A DNA stretch of 64,000 bases from Hathewaya proteolytica DSM 3090 (GTDB taxonomy: Bacteria; Bacillota; Clostridia; Clostridiales; Clostridiaceae), in NCBI RefSeq assembly GCF_900142225.1, contig NZ_FRAD01000006.1, positions 1 to 64,000 of the forward strand, given 5' to 3'. Of this stretch, positions 26,730 to 36,127 are shown piece after piece (position 1 is the first letter of the stretch; the number at the start of each line of letters is the position of its first letter). The translations under genes were made by a program, and so were the position numbers. The notes beneath the pieces are model-generated. The model was given only the letters and a program-made list of their open reading frames with translations, was not told the origin of the DNA and did not search any database.

Positions 26730-27152
26730 ATGAAATTTGGAGAAAAACTTAGAGACTTACGGAAAGGTAAAGATATGACCCAGACTGACTTGGCAAAAGA
26801 AATCGGTGTTTCGCTACGCACAATTATTAGCTATGAAAATAGTAACAGCTATCCAAAGAAACGAGAAGTTTATTCCAAATTAGCTGCATTTTTTAATGTA
26901 GATATTAATTATCTTTTAACAGAAGACGAGGAATTTATCACAAAGGCCAAAGCTAAATATGGTAATCGTGGTGCAAGACAAGCTGAAGACTTAGTTGCTG
27001 AAATTGGTGGGTTATTTGCAGGTGGTGAATTATCAGAAGCAGATAAAGATGCTGTTATGCGTTCTTTACAACAAGCTTATTGGGATTCTAAAGAGGAAAA
27101 CAAAAAGTACACTCCTAGAAAATATAGATTAGATGACGATAATAATAAATAA
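26730..27152 (+). CDS. immR: ImmR-type XRE repressor
   Basis: This 140-residue protein starts at MKFGEKLRDLRKGKDMTQTD after AAGGAGG. The N-terminal 65 residues form an XRE helix-turn-helix (MTQTDLAKEIGVSLRTIISY). The rest is helical and charged. It is followed by an ImmA-type protease gene, matching the ImmR/ImmA pair of ICEBs1-type elements. There the repressor keeps element genes off until the protease removes it. The inverted repeat at 26601-26649 is its likely operator. Confidence 0.85.
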   Translation: MKFGEKLRDLRKGKDMTQTDLAKEIGVSLRTIISYENSNSYPKKREVYSKLAAFFNVDINYLLTEDEEFITKAKAKYGNRGARQAEDLVAEIGGLFAGGELSEADKDAVMRSLQQAYWDSKEENKKYTPRKYRLDDDNNK

Positions 27153-27210
27153 GTGCAACTTTTTTTTATATTAACCGGGGAATAGTAGATTCTATACAGG
27201 GGGTGCTGCT

Positions 27211-27729
27211 TTGATTGACTCTTTCAGAATATATAAGAAAGCAAATGCTCTTGTCAACCGTATAGGGACAAGGGATACCAGACAGATTGCCAATGAACTT
27301 GGTATTAAAATTTATTATGAGAATTATGGTGACCTACTTGGCATGTATACCTATCGTTGGAAGCAACGTATAATCTTTATTAATAATAATTTAGATGACC
27401 ACATGCGCCAGATGGTATTAGCACATGAAATCGGCCATGATATTTTTCATAGAAATTTAGCTAGTAATGGTCTTAAGGAATTTGAGCTTTTCGATATGAA
27501 AAATACTACTGAATACGAAGCCAATATCTTTGGTTCTCATTTGTTAATTGACAATGATGAGGTATTAGCACTAGCACGAGATGGTTATGATATTGTGCAG
27601 ATTTCAAGTATGTTAAATTCACACATTAATCTGCTACTGATAAAGATGCAGGAAATGAATAAAATGGGTTATGATTTTAATGTGCCTTATCGTCCTGAAG
27701 GTGATTTTTTGAAGAAAATAAAAGTGTGA
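27211..27729 (+). CDS. immA: ImmA/IrrE-type anti-repressor metallopeptidase
   Basis: This 172-residue protein has the zinc-protease motif HEIGH (about residues 71-75) in the context MVLAHEIGHDIFHRN and a downstream Glu-rich helix (NTTEYEANIFGSHLL), as in ImmA/IrrE proteins. Known members cut or inactivate the cognate repressor after DNA damage or quorum signals. The initiator is a TTG after GGGGG, 58 bases past the immR stop. Confidence 0.85.
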   Translation: MIDSFRIYKKANALVNRIGTRDTRQIANELGIKIYYENYGDLLGMYTYRWKQRIIFINNNLDDHMRQMVLAHEIGHDIFHRNLASNGLKEFELFDMKNTTEYEANIFGSHLLIDNDEVLALARDGYDIVQISSMLNSHINLLLIKMQEMNKMGYDFNVPYRPEGDFLKKIKV

Positions 27730-27772
27730 AAGCTCCTGCTGTTTGTTTCCATGGACAATAGGAGCTTTTTAT
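27729..27772 (+). terminator. Terminator of immR-immA
   Basis: AAAGCTCCT (27729-27737) pairs with AGGAGCTTT (27760-27768), followed by TT and ATTATT. It overlaps the immA stop codon. Confidence 0.8.
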
Positions 27773-27789
27773 TATCCTAAAAATAATTT

Positions 27790-28083
27790 TTAAAAAGATG
27801 TATCATAGATCCCACTATACTTTAATTTACATTCAGCACCTGTCGGACTAGAATAAACCCACATACCAAAATTTACATATGGATTTATTCCAGATGTTGA
27901 TTTTCCTAATATAATCAAAACAAATTTTAAAATTGTTTCAATTATTGACAGTGCTATCAATCATAACGCCACGCCAATTATTGTATCAGATATTGTAGTT
28001 TCTCTATTTCCAGCAAATAAATTATATCCAAGAAACACTGCTCCTACAAAAATCATACTTGCAATTATCATTGTATTACTCAT
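27790..28083 (-). pseudogene. Small membrane protein gene with an in-frame TGA
   Basis: GGGAGGAG precedes ATG (28081-28083), which opens MSNTMIIASMIFVGAVFLGY. After codon 40 there is an in-frame TGA (27961-27963). The same frame then continues for 56 codons as a second hydrophobic segment (IIETILKFVLIILGK) and a soluble tail to TAA. A single change such as TGG to TGA explains this best. I see no selenocysteine machinery in the window. It lies downstream of the HNH gene on the same strand. Confidence 0.6.
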
Positions 28084-28120
28084 TTACTCCTCCCAACTAC
28101 TAAACAATATTACACATAAA

Positions 28121-29284
28121 CTAGGCGCTCCATATATTATAACCTTGCATTCTGGCAGAATCGTAAATAGGTCTTAAATTCTTTTCAAGCACACTGATAA
28201 AAACTTCTTCTTGCTGTCCCTGCAGATACAATTCTTCTAGTGACCACGGCATTACTAAATTATCTCTCTGACACTTTAAAAATATTGTCTTTACACTCCC
28301 ATTTGATAAAACCAGTTGGTTCATAATAAATTGATTGTGAGCAAACAACTTAAAATACCTATCCCATTTAGGAAGATTATTACTCTTGCTTGAATTTAAT
28401 GAACTATTCATTGGCATTAGATTCCAAAGTTCATCATTTGCTATATATGACCAAGGTATAAAATGATCAACATCAAATACATTCTTCTTTATGGGCTTGT
28501 CCGTATAAATATCAATAATTGGAACAATTTCCGAAATAGAATTCCAAAGTTCTCTAACATATTTCAGTTTTCGCTGTTTTTCTTTCTGCGGCTCCAACTT
28601 AAAAATAAGGCCTGGAACACCCGGATTTCTGTTCTGAAGATATTTAACTTTTTTCATTTCAATCCATCCAGCTATTGTCACATAATTATCCTTAAGAAAC
28701 ATCTGCCATTCCGGTGATATAACCACTTTCTTATTTAGTCCAATACCATCTATAATTTTGTATGGAATAGATTCTTTTTTATTCAATGCATCAATATATG
28801 CTATCATTCGCTTTCGCTGATCCCATAGTTTATCATTACCGCCTATTTCGGGCATAAACGAAGAAAGTAATCTATATGGTACATTCAATACCAATTGCTT
28901 CTTTTCATCTAGTATTTCTTTTTCATGTGCCTGAATATTTTCAATAATTGAAGGTTCATCTGCATCACCTGGTAATCCCGATACTTGAGCCAATTTTATG
29001 GCTGCTCGTTCTAAGCTATTCATTATTTTTCCAGATGCATTTTTAGGTCCTAGATGCAGATGGTATTCAACTACTGAATACCATGCATCTACAATCATTT
29101 TATTAAGCACATCATCGAAATTAATCTCAGATTTTCCTAAAGAAAATATATTTAACAATGCGTCTAACCAGTAAAATTTGTAACACTCTGTGGGGTCATC
29201 GAGCATATGTATAAAACTCTCAGTATTAAGTTCATTAATGTACTTTAATTGTTCTATCTCCATTCTCCATTTATCCTTCCCCAT
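28121..29284 (-). CDS. HNH endonuclease at the end of the dnd operon
   Basis: The C-terminal half of this 387-residue protein has an HNH fold: IYTDKPI, then VFDVDHFIPWSYIANDELWN (about 268-288), then LMPMNSSLNSSKSN. The central DH and the later N residues are all present. The N-terminal 250 residues are helical and unknown. It follows dndA by 6 bases. Some HNH enzymes cut phosphorothioated DNA, and others serve as effectors of sulfur-based defence, so an effector role is plausible. A start at the internal ATG 21 bases downstream, with AAGGA upstream, is equally possible. Confidence 0.75.
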   Translation of the reverse strand: MGKDKWRMEIEQLKYINELNTESFIHMLDDPTECYKFYWLDALLNIFSLGKSEINFDDVLNKMIVDAWYSVVEYHLHLGPKNASGKIMNSLERAAIKLAQVSGLPGDADEPSIIENIQAHEKEILDEKKQLVLNVPYRLLSSFMPEIGGNDKLWDQRKRMIAYIDALNKKESIPYKIIDGIGLNKKVVISPEWQMFLKDNYVTIAGWIEMKKVKYLQNRNPGVPGLIFKLEPQKEKQRKLKYVRELWNSISEIVPIIDIYTDKPIKKNVFDVDHFIPWSYIANDELWNLMPMNSSLNSSKSNNLPKWDRYFKLFAHNQFIMNQLVLSNGSVKTIFLKCQRDNLVMPWSLEELYLQGQQEEVFISVLEKNLRPIYDSARMQGYNIWSA

Positions 29285-29290
29285 TAACTC

Positions 29291-30442
29291 TTACCAGATT
29301 AAATCTTTTGCAATACCTAATAGCTGATTAAAATTTTCTTTTGCTTCATCCAAATCAGTATTAGCTCCCCAACTTATCCTTATTGCACCTTCTACAAGTT
29401 CCTGTTGCAAACCCATTTCCATTAGAACAAAACTTGGACTGTATGTACTTGAATTGCATGCTGATCCATTCGAAATACCACAAAAGTTTTTAGATGACAA
29501 CATAAGTGCTTCAGATGACACACCTTCAATACTAATATTTAATGTATTGCAAACACTTCTTTCCAAAGAACCGTTTACACTATATTTTAATCCAGACTGT
29601 TCAATAAGACTTAGCATCACATCTTTGATTTCCAAACAATGTTTTGTATTATCATCATGCTCTAATAAGGCAATCTCACAGGCTTTACCAAATCCTGCAA
29701 TTAATGCCACCGGCAGTGTACCTGGTCTAATACCATGTTCCTGTGAACCACCATATGTAATCGCTTGAACAGGAGGCAATTTATATCTTTTTTTCTTAAG
29801 CACTAACACACCAATACCCTGTGGGCCACTCATTTTATGAGCGCAAAATGACATCATATCGTATGACAAATCTTTCAACTCATCAACTAACTTTCCAGCG
29901 CTTTGCGTTGCATCAGTATGAAAAAGCACATCTTTATCTGCTAGGTAATCTCCAATTTCTTTAATCGGTTGTATCACACCTGTTTCATTATTAACATGCA
30001 TAATACTGACAAGTAACGTATCGTTTGTTACAAGAGATAAAACATCTTCCGCTCTAATCATTCCCTCAGAATCTGGTTTTACATAATCCACTCTAAATCC
30101 CTCTCTAGATAGGGCTTTTACGGATTCTAGTATTGCTTTATGTTCAATTGACGAGGTAATTATGTGCTTTTTCCCAGATTCCTCTGCATATTTTTTTAAT
30201 CCTAAAACTGCAATATTATTGCTTTCTGTTGAACCACTGGTGAAGAAAATTTCATCTTTATTTCTTCCAATTAAGTTAGCTACCTGAGCTCTAGCATTTT
30301 CTACAACTTTTCTTGCACTATCACCATAATCATGTGTTCTACTATCAGCATTGCCGTAAGAATTTTTATATATATCATTCATACATTCCAAAACTCTTAA
30401 ATCTATTGGTGATGATGCATTATAATCCAAATAAATTCCCAT
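29291..30442 (-). CDS. dndA: Cysteine desulfurase DndA
   Basis: This 383-residue PLP enzyme of the NifS/IscS type removes sulfur from L-cysteine for DNA phosphorothioation. The PLP lysine is K203 in SFCAHKMSGPQG. The sulfur-carrying cysteine is C329 in SNGSACNSS. GSTESNN (70-76) binds the cofactor. Typical dndA genes are divergent from or ahead of dndBCDE. Here it is the last dnd gene and directly follows dndE. Its dedicated placement supports DndA rather than housekeeping IscS. Confidence 0.93.
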   Translation of the reverse strand: MGIYLDYNASSPIDLRVLECMNDIYKNSYGNADSRTHDYGDSARKVVENARAQVANLIGRNKDEIFFTSGSTESNNIAVLGLKKYAEESGKKHIITSSIEHKAILESVKALSREGFRVDYVKPDSEGMIRAEDVLSLVTNDTLLVSIMHVNNETGVIQPIKEIGDYLADKDVLFHTDATQSAGKLVDELKDLSYDMMSFCAHKMSGPQGIGVLVLKKKRYKLPPVQAITYGGSQEHGIRPGTLPVALIAGFGKACEIALLEHDDNTKHCLEIKDVMLSLIEQSGLKYSVNGSLERSVCNTLNISIEGVSSEALMLSSKNFCGISNGSACNSSTYSPSFVLMEMGLQQELVEGAIRISWGANTDLDEAKENFNQLLGIAKDLIW

Positions 30443-30445
30443 TTA

Positions 30446-30829
30446 TTATTCATCTCCTACCGCCAAAAGCAATAAATCATTAATTGACTTAATAAAATTT
30501 GTTCCACTTAAATAAGATATACCTCTTTCTAAGTGTAATTTAAAATACTTAGCTACAGTATCATGATCCAATGGAATATCTTTTGACTTGCACCATGCAA
30601 CAACTAGTGCTTCATATAAATCACTATCTTCTCCACCAAATGTATACCATGACATTTCCAGATTACTATCTTGATTTATTTGTATATCTGTTGGAATAGA
30701 ATCTTCTTTAAGCGAATAACATAATGCCCATCTACATAATACATTCCAGTTCTTAATTCCAGTTTTTCCTTTTAATCTAGACAACTTATCTTTAGCCTGA
30801 TTTGATAATCGTATCTGCTTAACTAACAT
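30446..30829 (-). CDS. dndE: DNA sulfur modification protein DndE
   Basis: This 127-residue protein matches DndE. The N-terminal segment (KQIRLSNQAKDKLSRLKGKT) with WNVLCRWALC is followed by TFGGE near 64 and LERGISYL near 107. DndE is essential for modification and reported to bind nicked DNA. The start overlaps the end of dndD, showing coupling. It is slightly longer than the shortest relatives, but all recognisable blocks are present. Confidence 0.92.
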   Translation of the reverse strand: MLVKQIRLSNQAKDKLSRLKGKTGIKNWNVLCRWALCYSLKEDSIPTDIQINQDSNLEMSWYTFGGEDSDLYEALVVAWCKSKDIPLDHDTVAKYFKLHLERGISYLSGTNFIKSINDLLLLAVGDE

Positions 30830-32778
30830 ATTTTTCCCTCCACAAAATATCCTTTACGAATTGATGTAGATTTTGAATTATCGTCATAGATCAATGTGAA
30901 TTCATCACCAACATTCTCTTTCATCATAATATAATATTCATCCGTAATCTCTGTATCAGTAGATAAAATAATAGTCTGTTCACTAGCATTTGGGAAATAA
31001 CTAGTAATCAATGTTTCTCTATGATTTGAATCTAATCTAGATAATGGTGTATCAATAATTACTGGTAACTTACGTTTTGAACAGATTGCAATCGCCCATA
31101 AAAGAGATATTACCATTAACTGTTTTTCACCTGCTGAAAGAGATGATTTTTGAACTTCATTTCCATCAATATTAATGTATTTTAGATCTAGTGTTTCTTC
31201 ATCCATTACAATATGACTAATTAAATTCTTTTTATTAGCCAGTTTCTTATAGCATGATGTCATTGTTTCAGCAACAACACTAACTTTCCTTTTTTGCAAT
31301 CTTACCTTATAGACATCTAAGATATTGGTTATGATTTGAGAATACTTCATGATTCTATCAGTATCATCTCCTAATTCAACATGTTCCAAGTATGATTCTA
31401 CTTTTCTTTTAAACTCCGCATTAACAGTAATAAATTGACTATTTGTACTTCTATATTTTTCTTCAAGAAGATCAAGTTCAACATCAATAGAGTTGATTTT
31501 CTCTTCAACAAGTTTTATATTCTTATAAATTCTTGAAATTGCCTTTTCATCAATATCAACAGACAAATAACTTTCTAACTGCGAAGACTCTTTAATGCAT
31601 CTATTTAAATGTATTAAATGTTTTAGCGTATCATTTACTTTGGCTTCCAATCCCTCAGCCAGCAATTTCTGCAATCTAAATATATTTGTATCTGACAATC
31701 TATATATTTCTTTTACATCGCCTGAATCCGCATTTACCCTTATGTAATCGATAAAATCTGATGCAGTATCTGATTTTTCAGGACACTCTTCTTCGAATCT
31801 TTTTAACATATATTTCATTTGATAAAGAGTCATTTCCAGCATCTTTTTTTCTTGCTCAAGCAAAGATTGATCTTCAATTTCAAGTAATAAATTCTTAACC
31901 ATAAATAATGGTAACTCTGATGCAGCATCATTTATTAAAACATCTTTCGATTGATTAATTTTCGTAGTCAATGCAATTTTCTTCTGATATAAATCTTCTC
32001 TTTGCTTTACAACATCGCCACCTTTAGATCTGTATTCACTCTGCAGTGCATCAAGCTCTTTAATTTTATCTTCTAATTCAACCTTCTTACCTACAATGGA
32101 TAACTCAACTGTTTTTAATTCCCTTTCAAGATTATCCTTGTTATCTCTTAACAATTCGATTTCCATGAGATTTTGGTTGTTCTCATTTTTTTTACTTAAT
32201 TTTGATATGATTCTTCCTAAATCATTACTTAATACATCTAATACAGATATACCTAGTAACGCTCTAATAGAATCCTTCATTTGTGTATCTGTATCCTCAA
32301 CTGCCAACTCCGCTATTTTTTCACCGTCAAAGAAAAAGAAGTTAGACAATCTACTTGGAAGAATATTATCAATAAACATTGGCCAATTTTCAGTTAAAAA
32401 CGAATTATATTCATCATTTTTATAAACTGAAATCTCTTCCTTAATTCTTTGGTTATTTCCATTCCAAATTCTTTTTATTCTGTAATTTTCGCTTTCCGAA
32501 GCATCTATTGAGAAGAAAAGCTCTAGGCTGGCTTCATTACTTCCATCTGCAATATTTATATATGACTTTAAGTATTGACCATAAGATCTCATTTTACTTT
32601 CATGATAAGCAAATGAATTTTGTCCATATAATGAAAGTAAAATAGCTTCAAGAAAAGTAGTTTTTCCACGTCCATTCATTCCACCCACAAGTACAACAGG
32701 TTGGTTTGATGTAAATTCAAAAATGTTGTCGCCCGCATAGACACCAAAATTATGTAGTTTTAATTCCTTAATTACCAT
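30823..32778 (-). CDS. dndD: DNA sulfur modification ATPase DndD
   Basis: This 651-residue SMC/Rad50-like ATPase has Walker A GGMNGRGKTT (32-41), a long coiled coil (about 180-500), the signature SLSAGEKQ and Walker B LPVIIDTPLSRLD near the C-terminus. DndD supplies ATP hydrolysis and probably alters DNA structure for sulfur insertion by the DndCDE complex. Its stop overlaps the dndE start and its start overlaps the dndC stop by one base. Confidence 0.93.
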   Translation of the reverse strand: MVIKELKLHNFGVYAGDNIFEFTSNQPVVLVGGMNGRGKTTFLEAILLSLYGQNSFAYHESKMRSYGQYLKSYINIADGSNEASLELFFSIDASESENYRIKRIWNGNNQRIKEEISVYKNDEYNSFLTENWPMFIDNILPSRLSNFFFFDGEKIAELAVEDTDTQMKDSIRALLGISVLDVLSNDLGRIISKLSKKNENNQNLMEIELLRDNKDNLERELKTVELSIVGKKVELEDKIKELDALQSEYRSKGGDVVKQREDLYQKKIALTTKINQSKDVLINDAASELPLFMVKNLLLEIEDQSLLEQEKKMLEMTLYQMKYMLKRFEEECPEKSDTASDFIDYIRVNADSGDVKEIYRLSDTNIFRLQKLLAEGLEAKVNDTLKHLIHLNRCIKESSQLESYLSVDIDEKAISRIYKNIKLVEEKINSIDVELDLLEEKYRSTNSQFITVNAEFKRKVESYLEHVELGDDTDRIMKYSQIITNILDVYKVRLQKRKVSVVAETMTSCYKKLANKKNLISHIVMDEETLDLKYINIDGNEVQKSSLSAGEKQLMVISLLWAIAICSKRKLPVIIDTPLSRLDSNHRETLITSYFPNASEQTIILSTDTEITDEYYIMMKENVGDEFTLIYDDNSKSTSIRKGYFVEGKIC

Positions 32779-34313
32779 TATTCTGTCACCTCATTCTGCT
32801 CTTCATCTTCAAATTCCTCATTGCCACCTTTAAAGTGCACAAAGAATTTCTCATTATATTTACCACCTAAATCTTTCTTTCTCTCTAACTGGCTTCTATA
32901 ATAGTTTGTGGCATCCTCTTCATCTGAATAGAATGTTTTTCTAATACATGATTCTAACGAATTCAAAATTCCTTTTCTTTCATTTACTGAATTAATTCTT
33001 GCTTCAGTATCTATCAAACTATACATCATTTCAAATGACAACTCTTCATCCGGATACAACTCCTCACATACCTGTTTAAGTATATCCCATTCATCTTTGC
33101 CAAAAGATTCATTTTGTATCCAATCTGGGTCCTCAAACTCTTTGCCAAAAACCTCCTTATATATCCTTGGCAATGAATCATCAAATTCATGTTTTTCATT
33201 TACCCAGATTCTTCTTATACATCTCAATTCATCATTAGAGATTAATTCGAAATCATAAAATTCTTCTGGTCCATTCTCCATAATTTCTAACTGAATTTCT
33301 AATAATTTTTTTAGCCATTCTTCACGGATTTCCTTCAAATATGGTCCATGATGAAGCCTTTCATATGTTCCAGTAAGATAACCCTGCATTTTTCTAAAGC
33401 TTCTTCTATCGCGATCTTTTTCTTCGTCTCCAAAATAATTTCTAAATTCAAGAAGTGGTGTCATCCAAACCTTCTCATCATCATTTGCAATCATCGCTTC
33501 CATTGATTTGTCTTTTTCAACCATAGTACATACCCAGCAACCAAATCTACTTTTACCACAACTTGGCAAGTTTTTTTCTATCATCATCGGACACTCCTTG
33601 TCCTCTGTCGCACTCATGTACAATGTCTGTAGCTCATGATTTGAAAATCCCCATGGATTCTTATATTGCATTAAGAAAACCCATACATCGTTATCACTCC
33701 AATCTTCAAGAGGTGAAAATACTAATTCATTAGCCAATGTAGGATTTGGACTTAATAACTCTCTAACCCTTAATTTTTCATATTTTGCCATAGTTCTAGC
33801 ACGATTAGAACTCTCCGCTTTTCTAGTTCCTATAACAAGAATTATTTCTCCATGTTCAGCTATTTTGTTTTTTATAAAATTGTTAACCGGCTGAATCTTT
33901 AATCTGTCTGTACACCAACGTAACTTTTTTCTAGGGAATGGATAACCACGTCCAATAAGATTAACCCAAAAAGTATTATTCGTTTCTGGAGTTAATCTAT
34001 GAGTAATAAATGGTAACTTTTGCTCATTAGCGGCATTTTGCATTATTACTAAAGAATTTTCGACCCACTTAGAAATAACTGGTGATTCAACTAATGTATC
34101 AGTATTAACAATATGTACTGGCTTTGTTAATTTACCGGCAGATAATTCTTTCAATGCTAACCATACTAGCTGTAATGTTGCTGTGCTATCCTTACCACCT
34201 GAATATCCAATTACCCATGGAATATCATCTGCCAAATATAAATTACGTATAGTTTCTTTTAAACCTTCAATTACTTCTTTAGTAATTGATATTCTTGAAT
34301 TATTTGTTTCCAT
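32778..34313 (-). CDS. dndC: DNA sulfur transferase DndC
   Basis: This 511-residue protein of the PAPS-reductase/ATP-pyrophosphatase type has the PP-loop SGGKDST (38-44). Cysteines that could hold an iron-sulfur cluster appear in LRWCTDRLKIQP and in SCGKSRFGCWVCTMVEKD. DndC receives sulfur from DndA and activates the DNA backbone. It lies three bases after dndB. All typical blocks are intact, so the modification core appears functional. Confidence 0.94.
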   Translation of the reverse strand: METNNSRISITKEVIEGLKETIRNLYLADDIPWVIGYSGGKDSTATLQLVWLALKELSAGKLTKPVHIVNTDTLVESPVISKWVENSLVIMQNAANEQKLPFITHRLTPETNNTFWVNLIGRGYPFPRKKLRWCTDRLKIQPVNNFIKNKIAEHGEIILVIGTRKAESSNRARTMAKYEKLRVRELLSPNPTLANELVFSPLEDWSDNDVWVFLMQYKNPWGFSNHELQTLYMSATEDKECPMMIEKNLPSCGKSRFGCWVCTMVEKDKSMEAMIANDDEKVWMTPLLEFRNYFGDEEKDRDRRSFRKMQGYLTGTYERLHHGPYLKEIREEWLKKLLEIQLEIMENGPEEFYDFELISNDELRCIRRIWVNEKHEFDDSLPRIYKEVFGKEFEDPDWIQNESFGKDEWDILKQVCEELYPDEELSFEMMYSLIDTEARINSVNERKGILNSLESCIRKTFYSDEEDATNYYRSQLERKKDLGGKYNEKFFVHFKGGNEEFEDEEQNEVTE

Positions 34314-34315
34314 GT

Positions 34316-35392
34316 TTATCCTCTATTCTTTAGATTATTCAACAATTCTTCCTCAGCTTTCAATTCTGAATCAGATAATATCAAATCCAAGCTTTTCTTA
34401 ATCATATTAGTAGCTAATATAATTGCTTTCTCATTATTGATCATTCTTCCATTTTCCTTTACAACCCTTAAAAACCAAACATCAGCACTTCGCTTCCAAT
34501 TTATTTTTTGCAAATCAACAAGTATGTTTTGCATATTTAGATTTTGATTACTGTAAAAGTAATTTCCTAATCTTCCAAATGCTTGAATAATTACAGACTG
34601 GACTGCTAAATACTGCTCGCGAAGTTCTTTTTTGCTTAATTCTTTGCACTGTAATTCTGTCCATGGCAACATATTTTTAGCGATTAGCTGCCAATACGAA
34701 ATACAGAATCTTTCAAATTCTATATCACATTCTTTTTTCCCAAGTATTCTTTTATTAGCTGTATAAATAGTATTCAAAGTAAATAATGCTGATGAAAATT
34801 TTCCGAGAATATCTTTTTCTTTGTCCACATAATCATTAAAAAATGCAACATTCTCAACGATTTTTCTTGTAACAACAGCTAACTCATCTCTTGAATCATA
34901 TAACTCCGCAATAGAATTAGAAGTTTTCACTGCATGTTTATTTAAATCAGTAAATATTTGCTGGCTATTCTTTAATCCTTGATCTTCGTAAAAAACAATT
35001 GAAATTGTCTCCTCGCCTATTTCAGGTCGTTCATTAATTGCTTCGGCAATTGCTGCTTTCCTATGTTGTCCATCATTAATTAAAAACCTAGCATCTAATG
35101 ATATTTCTAAAATGCCAAGACCTGCATTGCCTTCTGGAACAAATTCAAATTCTCCATCAATAGATGCTGCTAACGCAGAAAAAACATAACTATCTTTATT
35201 GTCTAGAATATAATTCTTGATAGTCGGTATCCTTGATTCATTAATTCTTCTTTGAGCCCTATATTCAGGTAGAACAAATTCATTTTCTTCTGGGAACAAA
35301 CGATTTAGCATTTTTAAAGGAACCATTGCAATATAATACTCTTTTCCAGCTTGTACCCCTTTGACCACGGGAAATTTATAACAAAAATTCAT
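34316..35392 (-). CDS. dndB: DndB, DGQHR-type regulator of phosphorothioation
   Basis: I choose ATG at 35390-35392 because GGAGGAAAAT precedes it, giving 358 residues. The DGQHRKAA motif at about 107-114 defines the DGQHR/DndB family. DndB is not required for modification, influences its pattern, and has been reported as a transcriptional repressor of dnd genes. The T-tract of a strong hairpin ends just before its ribosome binding site, so its expression may be set by read-through. Confidence 0.92.
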   Translation of the reverse strand: MNFCYKFPVVKGVQAGKEYYIAMVPLKMLNRLFPEENEFVLPEYRAQRRINESRIPTIKNYILDNKDSYVFSALAASIDGEFEFVPEGNAGLGILEISLDARFLINDGQHRKAAIAEAINERPEIGEETISIVFYEDQGLKNSQQIFTDLNKHAVKTSNSIAELYDSRDELAVVTRKIVENVAFFNDYVDKEKDILGKFSSALFTLNTIYTANKRILGKKECDIEFERFCISYWQLIAKNMLPWTELQCKELSKKELREQYLAVQSVIIQAFGRLGNYFYSNQNLNMQNILVDLQKINWKRSADVWFLRVVKENGRMINNEKAIILATNMIKKSLDLILSDSELKAEEELLNNLKNRG

Positions 35393-35407
35393 ATTTTCCT
35401 CCAAAAA

Positions 35408-35449
35408 AAATATACTTAAGTAGATTGTTCAACCTACTTAAGTATATTT
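35408..35449 (-). terminator. Strong hairpin between effector genes and dndB
   Basis: AAATATACTTAAGTAG (35408-35423) and CTACTTAAGTATATTT (35434-35449) form a perfect 16 bp stem with a 10-base loop. On the minus strand eight T follow the stem, and then GGAGGA of dndB. It looks like an intrinsic terminator or attenuator. No promoter is obvious between it and dndB. Confidence 0.85.
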
Positions 35450-35469
35450 GTAATTTTGTAAAAAGTCAA

Positions 35470-36126
35470 TTAGTTTTTGATGCTTAATATTATATTTCCT
35501 GATAATTCTTCTCTTCGAATCCAATCAATTATCGAATCTGTCAAATCAAGTAATGAGGCTTCCTTATCTTTAACTTTTTTCAGAAAATTGGCAATTTCAA
35601 CATCGAACTCCATTTTCGATAAAATCTCATTAGCTTTCTCATTAGCGGTTTCGTATTGAGAAGAAACCGCTTCATCAACAGGCCAATTAGAAAAATTATT
35701 CATACAAGCTAATATCTTTTGTATTTCCTGTTTCTCATTGCTTACAAGCTTAAGTATTCCTAATTCTTCTTTAATTCCGGCTAAATAATCATCAGTCTGA
35801 CTCTTCCATTCCGATTGAATTTTTTCACTTAATTTCTTTACACCGTCTTGATATTTAGCAGGATTAATTACTGTTTTCTGTTCAAAAGTTTTCTTTGAAT
35901 AATCAATATACTTACTCAGTTCATCAATAGTTTTATCCGTAAAACTCACATGTGAGTACTTTTTACAAACAGCATATCCTTTGACAATAGGCAGAAAATA
36001 GTTCTTATATGTGTCAAAAAAAGTATTGTTTCTTTTAACTACATTTTGATGCTCATTATCTTTCTGTTTATTTTGCGACACTTCTGCCATCAAAACACGA
36101 CATTCATTCAATTTTTCTTGTAGCAT
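35470..36126 (-). CDS. Coiled-coil protein of the effector module (DpdI position)
   Basis: This 218-residue protein is predicted to be mostly helical with several charged coiled-coil stretches (for example KNTFFDTY-free N-terminus and KKLSEKIQSEWKSQTDDYL). I recognise no catalytic motif. It lies one base after the large P-loop ATPase gene and is the last gene before the terminator. Its position matches that of dpdI in Dpd loci, but I cannot confirm that by sequence. Confidence 0.5.
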   Translation of the reverse strand: MLQEKLNECRVLMAEVSQNKQKDNEHQNVVKRNNTFFDTYKNYFLPIVKGYAVCKKYSHVSFTDKTIDELSKYIDYSKKTFEQKTVINPAKYQDGVKKLSEKIQSEWKSQTDDYLAGIKEELGILKLVSNEKQEIQKILACMNNFSNWPVDEAVSSQYETANEKANEILSKMEFDVEIANFLKKVKDKEASLLDLTDSIIDWIRREELSGNIILSIKN

Positions 36127-36127
36127 A

